Shown: positions 33,844-43,644, counted from the stretch's first letter. The stretch: DNA of 64,000 bases from Clostridiales bacterium (GCA_003525075.1 DQFO01000021.1:96417-160416), one strand, 5' to 3'. Notes: generated by a model from the letters alone, not told the origin. A program made the numbers and translations.

Positions 33844-35562
33844 TTATCTTCCAAGAATTCTTTTTATTTCTTCATTTCTTTTTACTTTTTGAGTTGTTGT
33901 TTTTATTAATTCTTCATCTGTTAAAATCATATTTTTTATATATTTATATGGTGGGAATGTTTTATTGATTTCTTTTACTTTTTCCCATAAAATTTGATAT
34001 AATTCTCCTTCTGATTTTCCTGAATATTTTTCTTCAGCTATTTTCTTATCATAAACAATTTTTACTGATAGTTTTAAATCATTTTTATCTTTTTCATCTG
34101 GCATTCCATATACAATGCATTCTTTTACTAAATCTAATCTATTAATTAATGTTTCTAATTCTTCTGGAAATACTTTTTTACCATTTTTTAAAACTATCAT
34201 ATCTTTTTGACGTCCTGTTAAAAAGATAAATCCATCTTTATCTTTATATGCTAAATCTCCTGTATAAAACCATCCATCTTTCATAACTTTTTTAGTTGCT
34301 TCTTCATTTTCATAATATCCTAACATTACATTAGGTCCTTTTACACGTATTTCTCCAATTCCATTTTCATCTTTATTTATTATTTCAACTTCTACATTTT
34401 CCATAGGGAAACCTATTGAACCATATCTTTTCTTTTTTGCATTTTCAGCAGATATAACTGGTGATGTTTCTGTTAGCCCATATCCTTGAACAACTTCAAT
34501 TCCTAATTCATTAAATCCTTGTGCAACTTTCTTGTCTAATGGTGCTCCTCCTGAAATTATAAATCTCATTCTTCCACCAAGTGCATCTATTACATCTTTA
34601 AATAGTTTTCTCCTAACATCAATATGAAGTTTTAATAAGCAATTACTTAATTTTTTTGCATTATTTATAAGTTTTGTTTTTCCTTTTTTCTCTATTTCTT
34701 TTTCTATATTTTTATAAATTGCTTCAACTAATAATGGAACTCCTACAAATAAGGATATTTGATATTCTTTTAAATTTTGTGCTACATATCTTAATCCATC
34801 TGGAAATGCTGTTTTAGCTCCAATTGCAATCATTACTATCATACATGTTGATCCAAATATATGATGAAATGGTAAAAATGCTAAATTGTTATCTGTTGGT
34901 CTCATATCTTCAACCAATAACATTGCATAAACATTTGATGCTATATTTGTGTTTGACAACATTACAGCTTGTGATTTTGATGTTGTTCCAGATGTGAATA
35001 ATAATATTGCCATTTTATCATTGTCTATTTCACAATTTACATATTCATTGTTTCCATTTTTTAATATTTCTGCACCTTCTTTTTTTAATGTCCAGAAATT
35101 CTTATATCCTTCTTGCTCTGTCATGCAAACATATTCTTGTAAATTTGTTTTTCCATTTTGTTTTATTTTTTCTATATTGTCAATGTATTTTTCATCAAAT
35201 ACTATAACATCTGCTTTACTTCTTTCTAAACAACTTTCTAACTCATCAACTTGCAATTCTTTGTCTAATGGTATTGAAACAATTCCTCCTAATAGATTTG
35301 ATAAATGTGCTACTACCCATTCATATCTGTTTCTTCCAACAATAGCTACTCTTTTGTTTTTTAACCCCATATCATATAATTTTGTTCCAAATTCATTAAC
35401 ATCTTGTAATAATTTTTTATATGTTATACTTTCATAACTTACTTCTTTTTTCTCATTTTTATGTTTTATTACAAATGCTACATTTTCAGCAAATTTTTTT
35501 GCTGAATTATATACTATTTCTTTTATATTTTTACAGTTTACTGATTCAAAATATCTTTCCAT
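33844..35562 (-). CDS. AMP-forming long-chain acyl-CoA synthetase-like enzyme
   Basis: 572 residues from the ATG at 35562 (AAGGAAG upstream). ANL-superfamily motifs: the P-loop MAILLFTSGTTSKSQAVMLS, VQGYGLTETSPVIS (A5), YTGDLAYKDKDGFIFLTGR (A7/A8) and the C-terminal lysine in TTQKVKRNEE (A10). It activates a carboxylic acid, probably a fatty acid, as adenylate then CoA thioester. Alone, so substrate unassigned. Confidence 0.9.
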   Translation of the reverse strand: MERYFESVNCKNIKEIVYNSAKKFAENVAFVIKHKNEKKEVSYESITYKKLLQDVNEFGTKLYDMGLKNKRVAIVGRNRYEWVVAHLSNLLGGIVSIPLDKELQVDELESCLERSKADVIVFDEKYIDNIEKIKQNGKTNLQEYVCMTEQEGYKNFWTLKKEGAEILKNGNNEYVNCEIDNDKMAILLFTSGTTSKSQAVMLSNTNIASNVYAMLLVEDMRPTDNNLAFLPFHHIFGSTCMIVMIAIGAKTAFPDGLRYVAQNLKEYQISLFVGVPLLVEAIYKNIEKEIEKKGKTKLINNAKKLSNCLLKLHIDVRRKLFKDVIDALGGRMRFIISGGAPLDKKVAQGFNELGIEVVQGYGLTETSPVISAENAKKKRYGSIGFPMENVEVEIINKDENGIGEIRVKGPNVMLGYYENEEATKKVMKDGWFYTGDLAYKDKDGFIFLTGRQKDMIVLKNGKKVFPEELETLINRLDLVKECIVYGMPDEKDKNDLKLSVKIVYDKKIAEEKYSGKSEGELYQILWEKVKEINKTFPPYKYIKNMILTDEELIKTTTQKVKRNEEIKRILGR

Positions 35563-35693
35563 ATTTATTCTTCCTTTCATTAAACCAAAAATTAATCTAG
35601 TTTTCAATACTAGATTATCATATTTGATATATCTTTGTCAATAAACTGACTATACTTTCAGTAAAATATTTCGACAAGTTTTTTCTATTTTTA

Positions 35694-35722
35694 TTGAATT
35701 TCTTTCTATTTTAATATATAAT
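35694..35722 (+). promoter_or_regulatory. Sigma-A promoter of the DUF1064 gene
   Basis: TTGAAT (35694-35699), 17 bp, TATAAT (35717-35722). Confidence 0.7.
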
Positions 35723-35756
35723 TTTAAAGATATTATTTTCACAGATTGGAGAAAAA

Positions 35757-36107
35757 ATGGAACATTGGAGTGTTGAAGATTATAAGAACTTCGCTAATAA
35801 TAAAGTAAAAAAAAGTAAATATAGAGCAAATAAGACTTCTATTGATGGTCATACTTTTGATAGCAAAAAAGAAGCTGATTATTATTGTGAATTAAAATTG
35901 AAATTACAGGCAAAAGAGATTAATGGCTTTTGCTTACAGCCTACTTTTATGCTTGCACCTGGTCTAAAATATAAAGCTGATTTTATTGTTTTTAATACTG
36001 ATAATTCTTATGATGTTATTGATGTTAAAGGTATTAGAACAAAAGAATATATTACTAAAAAGAAAGTTTTTGAAGATAAATATAATATGAAAATTACGGA
36101 AATTTAA
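35757..36107 (+). CDS. DUF1064 protein, phage-type PD-(D/E)xK nuclease
   Basis: 116 residues. SKYRANKTSIDGHTFDSKKE is the DUF1064 N-terminal pattern. Catalytic-type residues are visible: E39 (SKKEADYYCEL), D75 (YKADFIVF) and D89-x-K91 (VIDVKG), matching the VRR-NUC/PD-(D/E)xK fold. Relatives are almost all in tailed phages, where they are thought to process recombination or replication intermediates. No other phage gene is near. It has its own promoter and a shared bidirectional terminator. Confidence 0.82.
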   Translation: MEHWSVEDYKNFANNKVKKSKYRANKTSIDGHTFDSKKEADYYCELKLKLQAKEINGFCLQPTFMLAPGLKYKADFIVFNTDNSYDVIDVKGIRTKEYITKKKVFEDKYNMKITEI

Positions 36108-36151
36108 AAAATATGCAGAGCATGATAATATCACACTCTGCATATTTTTTA
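36105..36151. terminator. Bidirectional terminator
   Basis: ATATGCAGAG / CTCTGCATAT arms flanked by A and T runs, between convergent genes. Confidence 0.88.
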
Positions 36152-36493
36152 CTTTTTGTTAGGTTTTGAAATCAACTTGCGAAGATCCAGCAGACCTTTT
36201 TCTGCCTTTACATCAATAGGAACAAACTTTCCTTTCTTTTTGCTGAAGACATTGATTTGAACATTTTCGCCAGCAACGATAATGCTTTTAAGCTTTGCAT
36301 TACGTTCCTCGCCACAAACAGCATATCCGTTAACTGTTTGGGCATCGTCCCTCAACAGTTCTAGATCACCATTTTTGGCTATGCGTGCAAAAACAGCATC
36401 ATAGTCTACAGTCCCACGAATCCGCATCAAATCCTCAGTGTCCAAAAACACCAGAACTTTTGCCTTTTCATTCATGTTAATTTCGTTTTCCAT
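36149..36493 (-). CDS. Hypothetical protein with atypical base composition
   Basis: 114 residues, not recognised. The start has AGGAGG and a consensus promoter. The beginning AKVLVFLDTEDLMRIRGTVD resembles the first strand of NYN/PIN-type RNase folds, but later acidic residues are not clear, so I do not assign it. The C-terminus is basic (DLRKLISKPNKK). Its codons are richer in G+C than those of flanking genes, pointing to acquisition. Confidence 0.6.
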   Translation of the reverse strand: MENEINMNEKAKVLVFLDTEDLMRIRGTVDYDAVFARIAKNGDLELLRDDAQTVNGYAVCGEERNAKLKSIIVAGENVQINVFSKKKGKFVPIDVKAEKGLLDLRKLISKPNKK

Positions 36494-36568
36494 TGCCTTT
36501 TCCTCCTGTAAGTTTTACATATGAGTTTCTTTGCGTACATATTTGAGTTCTCCACTCAAACGTTTTTC

Positions 36569-36597
36569 ATTATATCATATTTTTTTATTATTGTCAA
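36569..36597 (-). promoter_or_regulatory. Consensus sigma-A promoter of the hypothetical gene
   Basis: TTGACA (36597-36592), 17 bp, TATAAT (36574-36569): both hexamers perfect. Confidence 0.85.
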
Positions 36598-36620
36598 CCA
36601 TTTTTACAGTTTTTAGGAAA

Positions 36621-37697
36621 TTATTTTACATATTCATTTAATGGTTTTATTTTAAAATTCAATTCTCCAAATTCACATGTTGGAACATATCCTGGTTTTG
36701 AATTTATAACATCTGGTATTCTATTTACAATTGATGCACATGTAAGTTCTACTGTTGCTGGTTTTGCAACAACTATTGTTGTTTCTGGTTCACCATAAAT
36801 TGTCCATTCATTTTTGTCATATTCATCTGGTGCATACACTTTTCCTATACATTCACTTTCAATTGTAATTCCTTCTTCTGTTTCTGTTGTAACAACAGCA
36901 CTCATTCCTGTTGCATCTCCTGCTTTTACCGTCATTCCTAATGTTGATGAATATAAATCTTCTTTATATGTTTGTGGTACACATTTTTGTCTTTGTGATT
37001 TTACTGTTAATCCTAATTTTTCACATAACCAACCATTTACATTCCACATATATGATGGCAGATAATCTCCACTTTCAACTATTTTTTGTCTTTCTTCATC
37101 TGATATTCTATCAACAGATGCTACTTCTTTGTCAAAGTCTTCTAATGTAAGCCCTGCTCCATGTGCCTTTGCTAATGCTATTCCATATTCTTCTACATTA
37201 TAACTTGAACTTCCTTTTATTTTTGTTATTTTTTGAGTTGATCCTGCTATTGATGAAATTAATTGTCCCCAATAAATATCTTGATATCCACTTCCTGTTA
37301 TTGTACAATTATTTTTCTTTGCAAGTTCATCAATTTTCTTTGTTAATGTTGGATTTGAATTTTCTGGATAAAATGCTTCTTCACATGTTGTTATTGCATT
37401 TAATCCTAATTCTGCACATAACATTAATGGATTTTCTAAGTCTTTTATTAAGCTCATTGTTGTTACTATTACTATATCAGGTCTTGTTTCTTCTAACACT
37501 TTTCTTGCATCTTCTGCACTAACAACTTTTACACCTTTATTTTCTGTTCCTAATATTTCGCCTATATCTTTTCCTATTACTTTTGGATTTATATCAATTG
37601 CTCCTACTATTTCTCCACCTTTTTCATACACATATCTCATTGTGTATAAACTCATTTTGCCTACACCATATTGAACAACTTTAACTTTTCTTTCCAT
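36621..37697 (-). CDS. 2,4-diaminopentanoate dehydrogenase-like oxidoreductase
   Basis: 358 residues. A Rossmann N-terminus (VVQYGVGKMSLYTMRYVYEK, IVGAIDINPKVIGKDIG) like DapB is followed by CTITGSGYQDIYWG and a C-terminal domain typical of 2,4-diaminopentanoate dehydrogenase, which acts in clostridial ornithine fermentation. No other ornithine-degradation gene (orr, oraS/oraE, ortA/B) is near, so another dehydrogenase role is possible. Confidence 0.75.
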   Translation of the reverse strand: MERKVKVVQYGVGKMSLYTMRYVYEKGGEIVGAIDINPKVIGKDIGEILGTENKGVKVVSAEDARKVLEETRPDIVIVTTMSLIKDLENPLMLCAELGLNAITTCEEAFYPENSNPTLTKKIDELAKKNNCTITGSGYQDIYWGQLISSIAGSTQKITKIKGSSSYNVEEYGIALAKAHGAGLTLEDFDKEVASVDRISDEERQKIVESGDYLPSYMWNVNGWLCEKLGLTVKSQRQKCVPQTYKEDLYSSTLGMTVKAGDATGMSAVVTTETEEGITIESECIGKVYAPDEYDKNEWTIYGEPETTIVVAKPATVELTCASIVNRIPDVINSKPGYVPTCEFGELNFKIKPLNEYVK

Positions 37698-37716
37698 AGA
37701 AAGACCTCCTTTAAAA

Positions 37717-38154
37717 TTATTTTTCTATTATAATTGTAACTGGTCCATCATTGATTAGTTCTACTTTCATATCTGCTCCAAATATTCCTTTTTGTACTTC
37801 TATATTGTTTAATTCACATTGATTACAAAAATATTCATATAGTGGATTTGCTTCTTCTGGTCTCGCAGCCTCAATAAATGATGGCCTATTTCCTTGAGAA
37901 CAATCTCCATATAAAGTAAATTGAGATACTATTAGCAATTTTCCTTTTACATCTTTTATGCTTAAATTCATTTTATCATTTTCATCTGAAAATACTCTTA
38001 AATTGCATAATTTTTTAACTAAATAATCTGCTTGTTCTTTTGTATCTCCTACTTTTATTCCTATTAGTACTAAAAAGCCTTTATCTATTTTTCCAATTAT
38101 GTTTCCATCTACTTTTACTTCTGCTTTTTTGACTCTTTGAACTACTAGTTTCAT
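37717..38154 (-). CDS. dtd: D-aminoacyl-tRNA deacylase
   Basis: 145 residues. [37 protein letters not shown] (containing the S-Q-x-T catalytic motif) and [14 protein letters not shown] (the GP motif) identify DTD, which removes D-amino acids from mischarged tRNA. It is in line with the zinc-ribbon gene and gpsA. Confidence 0.96.
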   Translation of the reverse strand: MKLVVQRVKKAEVKVDGNIIGKIDKGFLVLIGIKVGDTKEQADYLVKKLCNLRVFSDENDKMNLSIKDVKGKLLIVSQFTLYGDCSQGNRPSFIEAARPEEANPLYEYFCNQCELNNIEVQKGIFGADMKVELINDGPVTIIIEK

Positions 38155-38180
38155 TTTGCTATTCCTTTCATTTGCTATAT

Positions 38181-38708
38181 TTATTGTTGATCTGAATTAC
38201 TTTCTTGACTTGCTTTTTCTCTTTCTGTATTATCTTCTCCAGATACTTTTTCTTCTACAATTTCTGCTTCTGTCGCATTTTCTGGCTTTACATCTGAATT
38301 TTCTAAATTTTCTGTAACAACTTCTGCTTCCTTAACTTCAATTTCAGGTTGTTTTTCACCACATTTTGGACAAAATACTGCATTTTCATCGATTTCTGCA
38401 TGACATTTTATACATTGTTTTTTATCTTTTAATTCTAATATTGATGTTAAACATGATTCTATTTCACTTGATAATATATCTATTTTTGCACATTCTTCTT
38501 CTAAATCTGCTTTTATATCTATATTTTCTTGTCTTACATGTTTTTCATAAACTTTTTTTCCAATCTCTTTATACAAATCATTTATATTTGATTTGTTTTC
38601 ATTAATTTTCATTCTTAATTTTGCTTCTTTTGCAAGTTCACCTGTCTTTTTTGTTGTTACATTATAAGCTTCAGTTGCTTTTTTTCCTAATGTATCAAAA
38701 AATCCCAT
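38181..38708 (-). CDS. Coiled-coil zinc-ribbon protein
   Basis: 175 residues. The N-terminus [20 protein letters not shown] leads a helical region (about 25-90), then a zinc ribbon [20 protein letters not shown], then an acidic low-complexity tail (about 120-175). Proteins of this layout are common in Clostridia and uncharacterised. The start codon is preceded by AAAGGATG. Confidence 0.75.
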   Translation of the reverse strand: MGFFDTLGKKATEAYNVTTKKTGELAKEAKLRMKINENKSNINDLYKEIGKKVYEKHVRQENIDIKADLEEECAKIDILSSEIESCLTSILELKDKKQCIKCHAEIDENAVFCPKCGEKQPEIEVKEAEVVTENLENSDVKPENATEAEIVEEKVSGEDNTEREKASQESNSDQQ

Positions 38709-38781
38709 AACACATCATCCTTTCTTTGGCTTTATGCCATATTTCAATATATATTAAATATTATTGACAATTTTTTTATAT

Positions 38782-39768
38782 TTAGTCTTCGTTTTTTCTT
38801 GCTCTATTCATTAACATATTTACTGCTTCTTCTGGCTTTAATCCATTATACAAAATTCCATAAACTGCTTCTACTATTGGCATTTCTATATTATGAATTT
38901 TTCCTAATTCATGTGCAACTAAAATATTGTCTATACTTTCTATTGTCATTCCAACTTCTTTTTTTGTTTCTTCTAATGTTTTTCCTTGTCCTATTAATTT
39001 TCCTGCTTTTCTATTTCTACTATGTTCACTTAAACATGTTACAATTAGATCTCCAAGTCCACTTAGTCCATATAAAGTTTCTTTTTGTCCTCCTAATTCA
39101 ACTCCAAGCCTTGATAATTCTGCTAATCCTCTTGTTATTAATGCTGCAAATGTATTATCACCTAAACCTATTCCTGCTGCAACACCTGCACAAAATGCTA
39201 TAATGTTTTTTAATGCTCCACCAAGTTCAACTCCTTTTACATCTCTTGATGTATAAATTCTCATTTTATCAGACATAAATGTATCTTGAACTAGTTTTAA
39301 TACTGCATCATATTTTGAAGCTAATACTAATACTGTTGGAATTGCTATTGATACTTCTTCTGCATGACTTGGTCCTGATAAAACTGCTATTTTTGCATTT
39401 GGTATTTCTTCTTGTATTACTTCATCTAATGTCATTAATGTTGCTTCTTCAAATCCTTTTGAACATATTACTATTGGTTGATTTGTTACATATTGTTTAT
39501 ATTGTTTTACTGTGTTTCTTGTAAATTTTGATGGTGTTACATGTATTATAAAGTCTGAACCATTTATTACTTCTTCATATGATGTACTACATTCTATTCC
39601 TTCTGGTAATACTACATTTGGTAAAAATTTGCATCTTTTTTCATTATTTATTATGTCTCTTTCTTCTTCAGAAAATGACCAAATTTTAACTTTGTTACCT
39701 AATTTTGCTAAGTGTATTGCTAAAGCAACTCCCCAGCTTCCACTTCCTATTATTGCTATATTTTTCAT
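38782..39768 (-). CDS. gpsA: Glycerol-3-phosphate dehydrogenase [NAD(P)+]
   Basis: 328 residues. IAIIGSGSWGVALAIHLAKL binds the dinucleotide; AVLSGPSHAEEV, KGVELGGALKNIIAFCAGVA (catalytic lysine region) and LSGLGDLIVTC follow. It makes sn-glycerol-3-phosphate for phospholipid synthesis and is just downstream of plsY, the next enzyme's gene, so the two form a lipid-precursor operon with der. Confidence 0.97.
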   Translation of the reverse strand: MKNIAIIGSGSWGVALAIHLAKLGNKVKIWSFSEEERDIINNEKRCKFLPNVVLPEGIECSTSYEEVINGSDFIIHVTPSKFTRNTVKQYKQYVTNQPIVICSKGFEEATLMTLDEVIQEEIPNAKIAVLSGPSHAEEVSIAIPTVLVLASKYDAVLKLVQDTFMSDKMRIYTSRDVKGVELGGALKNIIAFCAGVAAGIGLGDNTFAALITRGLAELSRLGVELGGQKETLYGLSGLGDLIVTCLSEHSRNRKAGKLIGQGKTLEETKKEVGMTIESIDNILVAHELGKIHNIEMPIVEAVYGILYNGLKPEEAVNMLMNRARKNED

Positions 39769-39780
39769 TTTTATTAATAA

Positions 39781-39806
39781 ATGCTAGAATAAAAATTCTA
39801 GCATTT
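39781..39806 (-). terminator. Stem-loop between plsY and gpsA
   Basis: ATGCTAGAAT / ATTCTAGCAT arms with a T-rich loop region; weak T tail. Possible attenuator between two functionally linked genes. Confidence 0.5.
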
Positions 39807-39822
39807 TCTCCTTTCTTTTGCA

Positions 39823-40452
39823 TTATTTCTTGAAACTTAATTTATTTTCAGTTCCATTTAATATTCTTTTGATGTTGCTTCTATGGTTAAATGCTACTAT
39901 AACTGCAAGTATTATACTATATATTAAATAACTACTTCCTTCACTTACTGTAAAGTTTGTATGTATGAATAATACTAATACAGGGAAAAGTATTGCTGCA
40001 CCTACAGATCCTAATGATACCATTTTACTTAGTGCCATTAGTACTAGTGCAAATACTAAACATATTAATCCTATTTGCCAATTTGTCATTAAAAGTACTC
40101 CTAAAGATGTTGCTACACCTTTTCCACCTTTAAATCCAAAGAATATTGGAAATGTATGTCCTAAAACAACTGCTATTCCTGCAAGTTGTACCAATAAAGC
40201 TTTATCTGTATTTTTTGCTATTTTTCCTACTATTATTGCAAATAATATTGCAACAACTCCTTTTAGACAGTCTCCAATTAATGTAAATATTGCTCCTTTT
40301 TTTCCTACAGAACGTAACATGTTTGTTGCTCCTGCATTTCCACTTCCTTTTTCTCTTACATCAAATCCTGCCATTTTTTTGCTTATTATTACTGAAAAAC
40401 TTATGCTTCCTAATAAATATGCTACTAGTGTTACTATTATGTATGCTGACAT
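39823..40452 (-). CDS. plsY: Acyl-phosphate:glycerol-3-phosphate acyltransferase
   Basis: 209 residues, about five membrane helices. The three PlsY motifs are present: GSGNAGATNMLR, GDCLKGVVA and GHTFPIFFGFKGGKGVATSL. It transfers the acyl group from acyl-phosphate to glycerol-3-phosphate, giving lysophosphatidate. The gene is two bases downstream of der and followed by gpsA. Confidence 0.97.
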   Translation of the reverse strand: MSAYIIVTLVAYLLGSISFSVIISKKMAGFDVREKGSGNAGATNMLRSVGKKGAIFTLIGDCLKGVVAILFAIIVGKIAKNTDKALLVQLAGIAVVLGHTFPIFFGFKGGKGVATSLGVLLMTNWQIGLICLVFALVLMALSKMVSLGSVGAAILFPVLVLFIHTNFTVSEGSSYLIYSIILAVIVAFNHRSNIKRILNGTENKLSFKK

Positions 40453-40454
40453 TT

Positions 40455-41783
40455 TTATTCCTCCTTTTCACCTTTTTCTCTTGCAATAATCCTAACTGGT
40501 GTACCCTCTAATCCAAATTCTTTTCTTATTTGATTTACTAAATATCTTTCATATGAAAAATGGAATAGTTCTTTATTATTTACAAATATTACAAATGTTG
40601 GTGGTTTTGTACTAACTTGTGTACCATAAAGAATTTTTAATCTTTTTCCTTTATCTGTTGGTGGTTGTACAATTGCAATTGCTTCATTTATTACTTGATT
40701 TAATGTTGCTGTTGATACTCTCATTGCATTTTGTTCTGCAACATTGTTTATCATGTTAAATAATTTGTCAACTCTTTGTCCTGTTTTTGCTGATATAAAG
40801 ATTACTGGCGCATAAGATAAATATGATAATTTTGCATATATGTCTTTTTTGTATTTTTCTAATGTTCCTGTTTCTTTCTCATATTCATCCCATTTGTTTA
40901 CAACAATTATTATTCCTTTTCCAGCTTCATGTGCTTCACCTGCAATTTTTGCATCTTGGTCTGTTACTCCTTCATTTGCATCTATCATCATTAAACATAC
41001 ATCTGCTCTTTCAATTGCAAGTAATGTTCTCATTATACTGAATTTTTCTATTGATTCAGACACTTTACTTTTTCTTCTTATTCCAGCTGTATCTATAAGT
41101 ACATATTTTCCATATTCATTTTCATATTCTGTGTCTATTGCATCTCTTGTTGTTCCTGCTATATTACTTACAATTGTTCTATTTTCTCCTAGAATTTTGT
41201 TTATTAATGATGATTTTCCTACATTTGGCTTTCCTATAACTGCTACTTTTATTCTTCCATCATCATCTTCATCATCACTTTTTTCCGGAAAATTTTCATA
41301 TAGTGCATCTAAAACATCACCAATTCCTAAGGCATTTGCTGCAGATACTGGATATGGTTCTCCCATTCCTAAATTGTAAAATTCATATATTTCATTTCTG
41401 TCTCTACTCATATTATCTGCTTTATTACATACAAGTACTACTGGTTTTTTTGATTTTTTTAACATAATTGCTATTTCTTGATCTGCTGCTGTTACTCCTT
41501 GTTTTACATCTGTTAAAAATAGTATTACATCTGCTATATCTATTGCTATTTTAGCTTGTTCTCTCATTTGTGATATTATTGTGTCATCACTTTCTGGTTC
41601 AATTCCAGCTGTATCTACTACTGTAAAGTTTCTTCCTCTCCAGTTTGTTTCTGCATATACTCTATCTCTTGTAACACCTGGTGTATCTTCAACAATTGAT
41701 ATTCTACTTCCTACTATGTAGTTAAAAAATGTTGATTTTCCTACATTTGGTTTTCCTATTATTGCTACTGTTGGTTTTGCCAC
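40455..41783 (-). CDS. der: Ribosome-assembly GTPase Der (EngA)
   Basis: 442 residues, starting at GTG 41783 after AAGGAGG. Two tandem GTPase domains: GKPNVGKSTFF with DTPGVTRD near residue 10, and GKPNVGKSSLI with DTAGIRRKSK in the second half; then a KH-like C-terminal domain (PPTFVIFVNNKELFHFSYER). It acts in 50S subunit maturation. Confidence 0.97.
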   Translation of the reverse strand: MAKPTVAIIGKPNVGKSTFFNYIVGSRISIVEDTPGVTRDRVYAETNWRGRNFTVVDTAGIEPESDDTIISQMREQAKIAIDIADVILFLTDVKQGVTAADQEIAIMLKKSKKPVVLVCNKADNMSRDRNEIYEFYNLGMGEPYPVSAANALGIGDVLDALYENFPEKSDDEDDDGRIKVAVIGKPNVGKSSLINKILGENRTIVSNIAGTTRDAIDTEYENEYGKYVLIDTAGIRRKSKVSESIEKFSIMRTLLAIERADVCLMMIDANEGVTDQDAKIAGEAHEAGKGIIIVVNKWDEYEKETGTLEKYKKDIYAKLSYLSYAPVIFISAKTGQRVDKLFNMINNVAEQNAMRVSTATLNQVINEAIAIVQPPTDKGKRLKILYGTQVSTKPPTFVIFVNNKELFHFSYERYLVNQIRKEFGLEGTPVRIIAREKGEKEE

Positions 41784-41857
41784 GTTTCTGCCTCCTTGTT
41801 ATTATATTTTTAGCCACTTATATTTTACTATTTTTAGAAAAAAATAGCAATAGATAA

Positions 41858-41890
41858 AGAAAAAAAAGGCTACAATAATGTAACCTTTTT
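41858..41890 (-). terminator. Terminator after pyk
   Basis: AAAAAGGTTACA / TGTAGCCTTTTT arms followed by T run on the minus strand. Confidence 0.85.
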
Positions 41891-41897
41891 TATATGA

Positions 41898-43334
41898 TTA
41901 GTCAATTCTTAAAATTCCACCAATTACTTTTTTTGTCATTCCACTTGAAAATGTTTTTGCTCCACCTGATAGAACAACAACATCACCTTTTTCAAGTATT
42001 TCTTTGTTCTTTAATTTTTCAATTCCTTTATCAATTGTTTCTTCGATTGTAGCACCTGCTTCTACATAGATTGGTGTTACATTCCAAGCTAATGCTAATT
42101 GATGGAATGTTCTCTTATTATCTGTTATAGCTAAGATTGGGCATCCTGCTCCTAATCCTGCTAATTTTCTTACAGAATCACCTGTATGTGTATATGTCAC
42201 AATAGCGTCTGCATTCATATTTTTAGCTGTAACACATGCTGAGTATGCAATTTTTGTTACATCATTTGATAAGTCAAGATCTTCATTGTTTGAGAATCTC
42301 TTCCAGTAATGTATTTCTGGTTCAACTCTGTTAGCAATTTTAACCATTGTTTTAACACATTCAACTGGGTAATCACCTTGAGCACATTCTCCTGAAAGCA
42401 TTATAGCACTTGTTCTATCATAAATAGCATTTGCTACGTCACTTGCTTCAGCTCTTGTTGGTAATGGTTGATGTGTCATTGATTCTAACATTTGAGTAGC
42501 TGTTATTGCTGGTTTGCATAATTTATTAGATGTTCTTATTATTCTCTTTTGAACAACTGGTGGTTCTGTAAAGTCTGTTTCTGTAGCCATATCACCACGA
42601 GCTATCATTTGAGCATCTGCTTCTTCAAGAATAGCATCTAAGTTTGATAAACCTTCAATATTTTCGATTTTTGTTATTATTTGGATATCTTTTCCACCAT
42701 TTTCGTCTAATACTTTTCTAACATTTCTTATATCATCTAAGTTTCTTGCAAATGAAATTGCAACAAAATCATAATCATGTTCACAAGCTGCTTTTAAGTC
42801 TGCGATATCTTTTTCAGCTAGACCTGGTAATCTAATTACTGTTCCAGGTAAATTCATAGTTTTTCTGCTTCCTAATCCATTTCCATGAACAACTGTTGTA
42901 ACTATGTCTTTTCCAACAACTTCATCAACTTTTAATTCTATTGCACCATCATCAATTAAAATCTTTGTTCCTGGTTTTACATCTTTGTATAATTCTTTGT
43001 ATGTTACAGAAACTTTTTCTTCATCACCAGTAATGTCTTCATTAACTAATGTGAATTTTTGTCCATCTTTTAATTGAATTTTTGTATTTTTACCAGTATA
43101 TAACATACCTGTTCTTATTTCAGGTCCTTTCATATCTAGTAATAAAGCAATTGGTAAATCTAATTTTTCTCTTAATTCAGCAATTTTTAGAGATTTTTCA
43201 GATTGTTCATCCCAACTACCATGAGAATAATTTATTCTGCATACGTTTAATCCAGCATCAAATAATTCTTCTAATTTATTTTCACTTGCAGGTCCTATTG
43301 TTCCTACTATTTTAGTTTTTCTTAAACTTTTCAC
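41898..43334 (-). CDS. pyk: Pyruvate kinase
   Basis: 478 residues from GTG 43334 (AAAGGAGG upstream). Motifs: TIGPAS, CRINYSHGSW, DMKGPEIRTG, ISFARNLDDI, TKIENIEGLSNLDAI, MIARGDMATE and the ATQMLESM helix. It stops after the C domain and lacks the extra PEPut-like domain found in Bacillus. It is downstream of rpmF, linked to the ribosomal operon. Confidence 0.96.
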   Translation of the reverse strand: MKSLRKTKIVGTIGPASENKLEELFDAGLNVCRINYSHGSWDEQSEKSLKIAELREKLDLPIALLLDMKGPEIRTGMLYTGKNTKIQLKDGQKFTLVNEDITGDEEKVSVTYKELYKDVKPGTKILIDDGAIELKVDEVVGKDIVTTVVHGNGLGSRKTMNLPGTVIRLPGLAEKDIADLKAACEHDYDFVAISFARNLDDIRNVRKVLDENGGKDIQIITKIENIEGLSNLDAILEEADAQMIARGDMATETDFTEPPVVQKRIIRTSNKLCKPAITATQMLESMTHQPLPTRAEASDVANAIYDRTSAIMLSGECAQGDYPVECVKTMVKIANRVEPEIHYWKRFSNNEDLDLSNDVTKIAYSACVTAKNMNADAIVTYTHTGDSVRKLAGLGAGCPILAITDNKRTFHQLALAWNVTPIYVEAGATIEETIDKGIEKLKNKEILEKGDVVVLSGGAKTFSSGMTKKVIGGILRID

Positions 43335-43398
43335 TTTAATATCCTCCTTTAATTAGTATGTCGTAAAGTATAAATTTTAATTCATTTTTTCTACACGA

Positions 43399-43419
43399 CA
43401 AAAACACCTAAATGGTGTT
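43399..43419 (-). terminator. Stem-loop between rpmF and pyk
   Basis: AACACC / GGTGTT arms then TTTTTG on the minus strand. A weak terminator or attenuator that could separate pyk from the ribosomal operon. Confidence 0.55.
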
Positions 43420-43430
43420 CTGCCTATTTA

Positions 43431-43616
43431 CTAATTCTCTTCTTTTTTTGCAACTACTTCTTTTCCATCATAATATCCACAATTTGGGCATACTCTATGT
43501 GGCATTACTGGTTCATGACAATGTGGGCAAGTAGCAAATTTTGGTGCTTCTACTTTCCATGTTGATCTTTTTGAGTGTGTTCTAGCTTTTGACCATCTTC
43601 TTTTTGGTTGTGCCAT
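43431..43616 (-). CDS. rpmF: 50S ribosomal protein L32
   Basis: 61 residues. MAQPKRRWSKARTHSKRSTW is the L32 N-terminus; the zinc ribbon CPHCHEPVMPHRVCPNCGYY has four cysteines. In most bacteria rpmF follows yceD and precedes fatty acid genes. Here it follows secY, an unusual site. Confidence 0.96.
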   Translation of the reverse strand: MAQPKRRWSKARTHSKRSTWKVEAPKFATCPHCHEPVMPHRVCPNCGYYDGKEVVAKKEEN

Positions 43617-43644
43617 CTTAATCCCTCCTAAATTTTATATCTCT

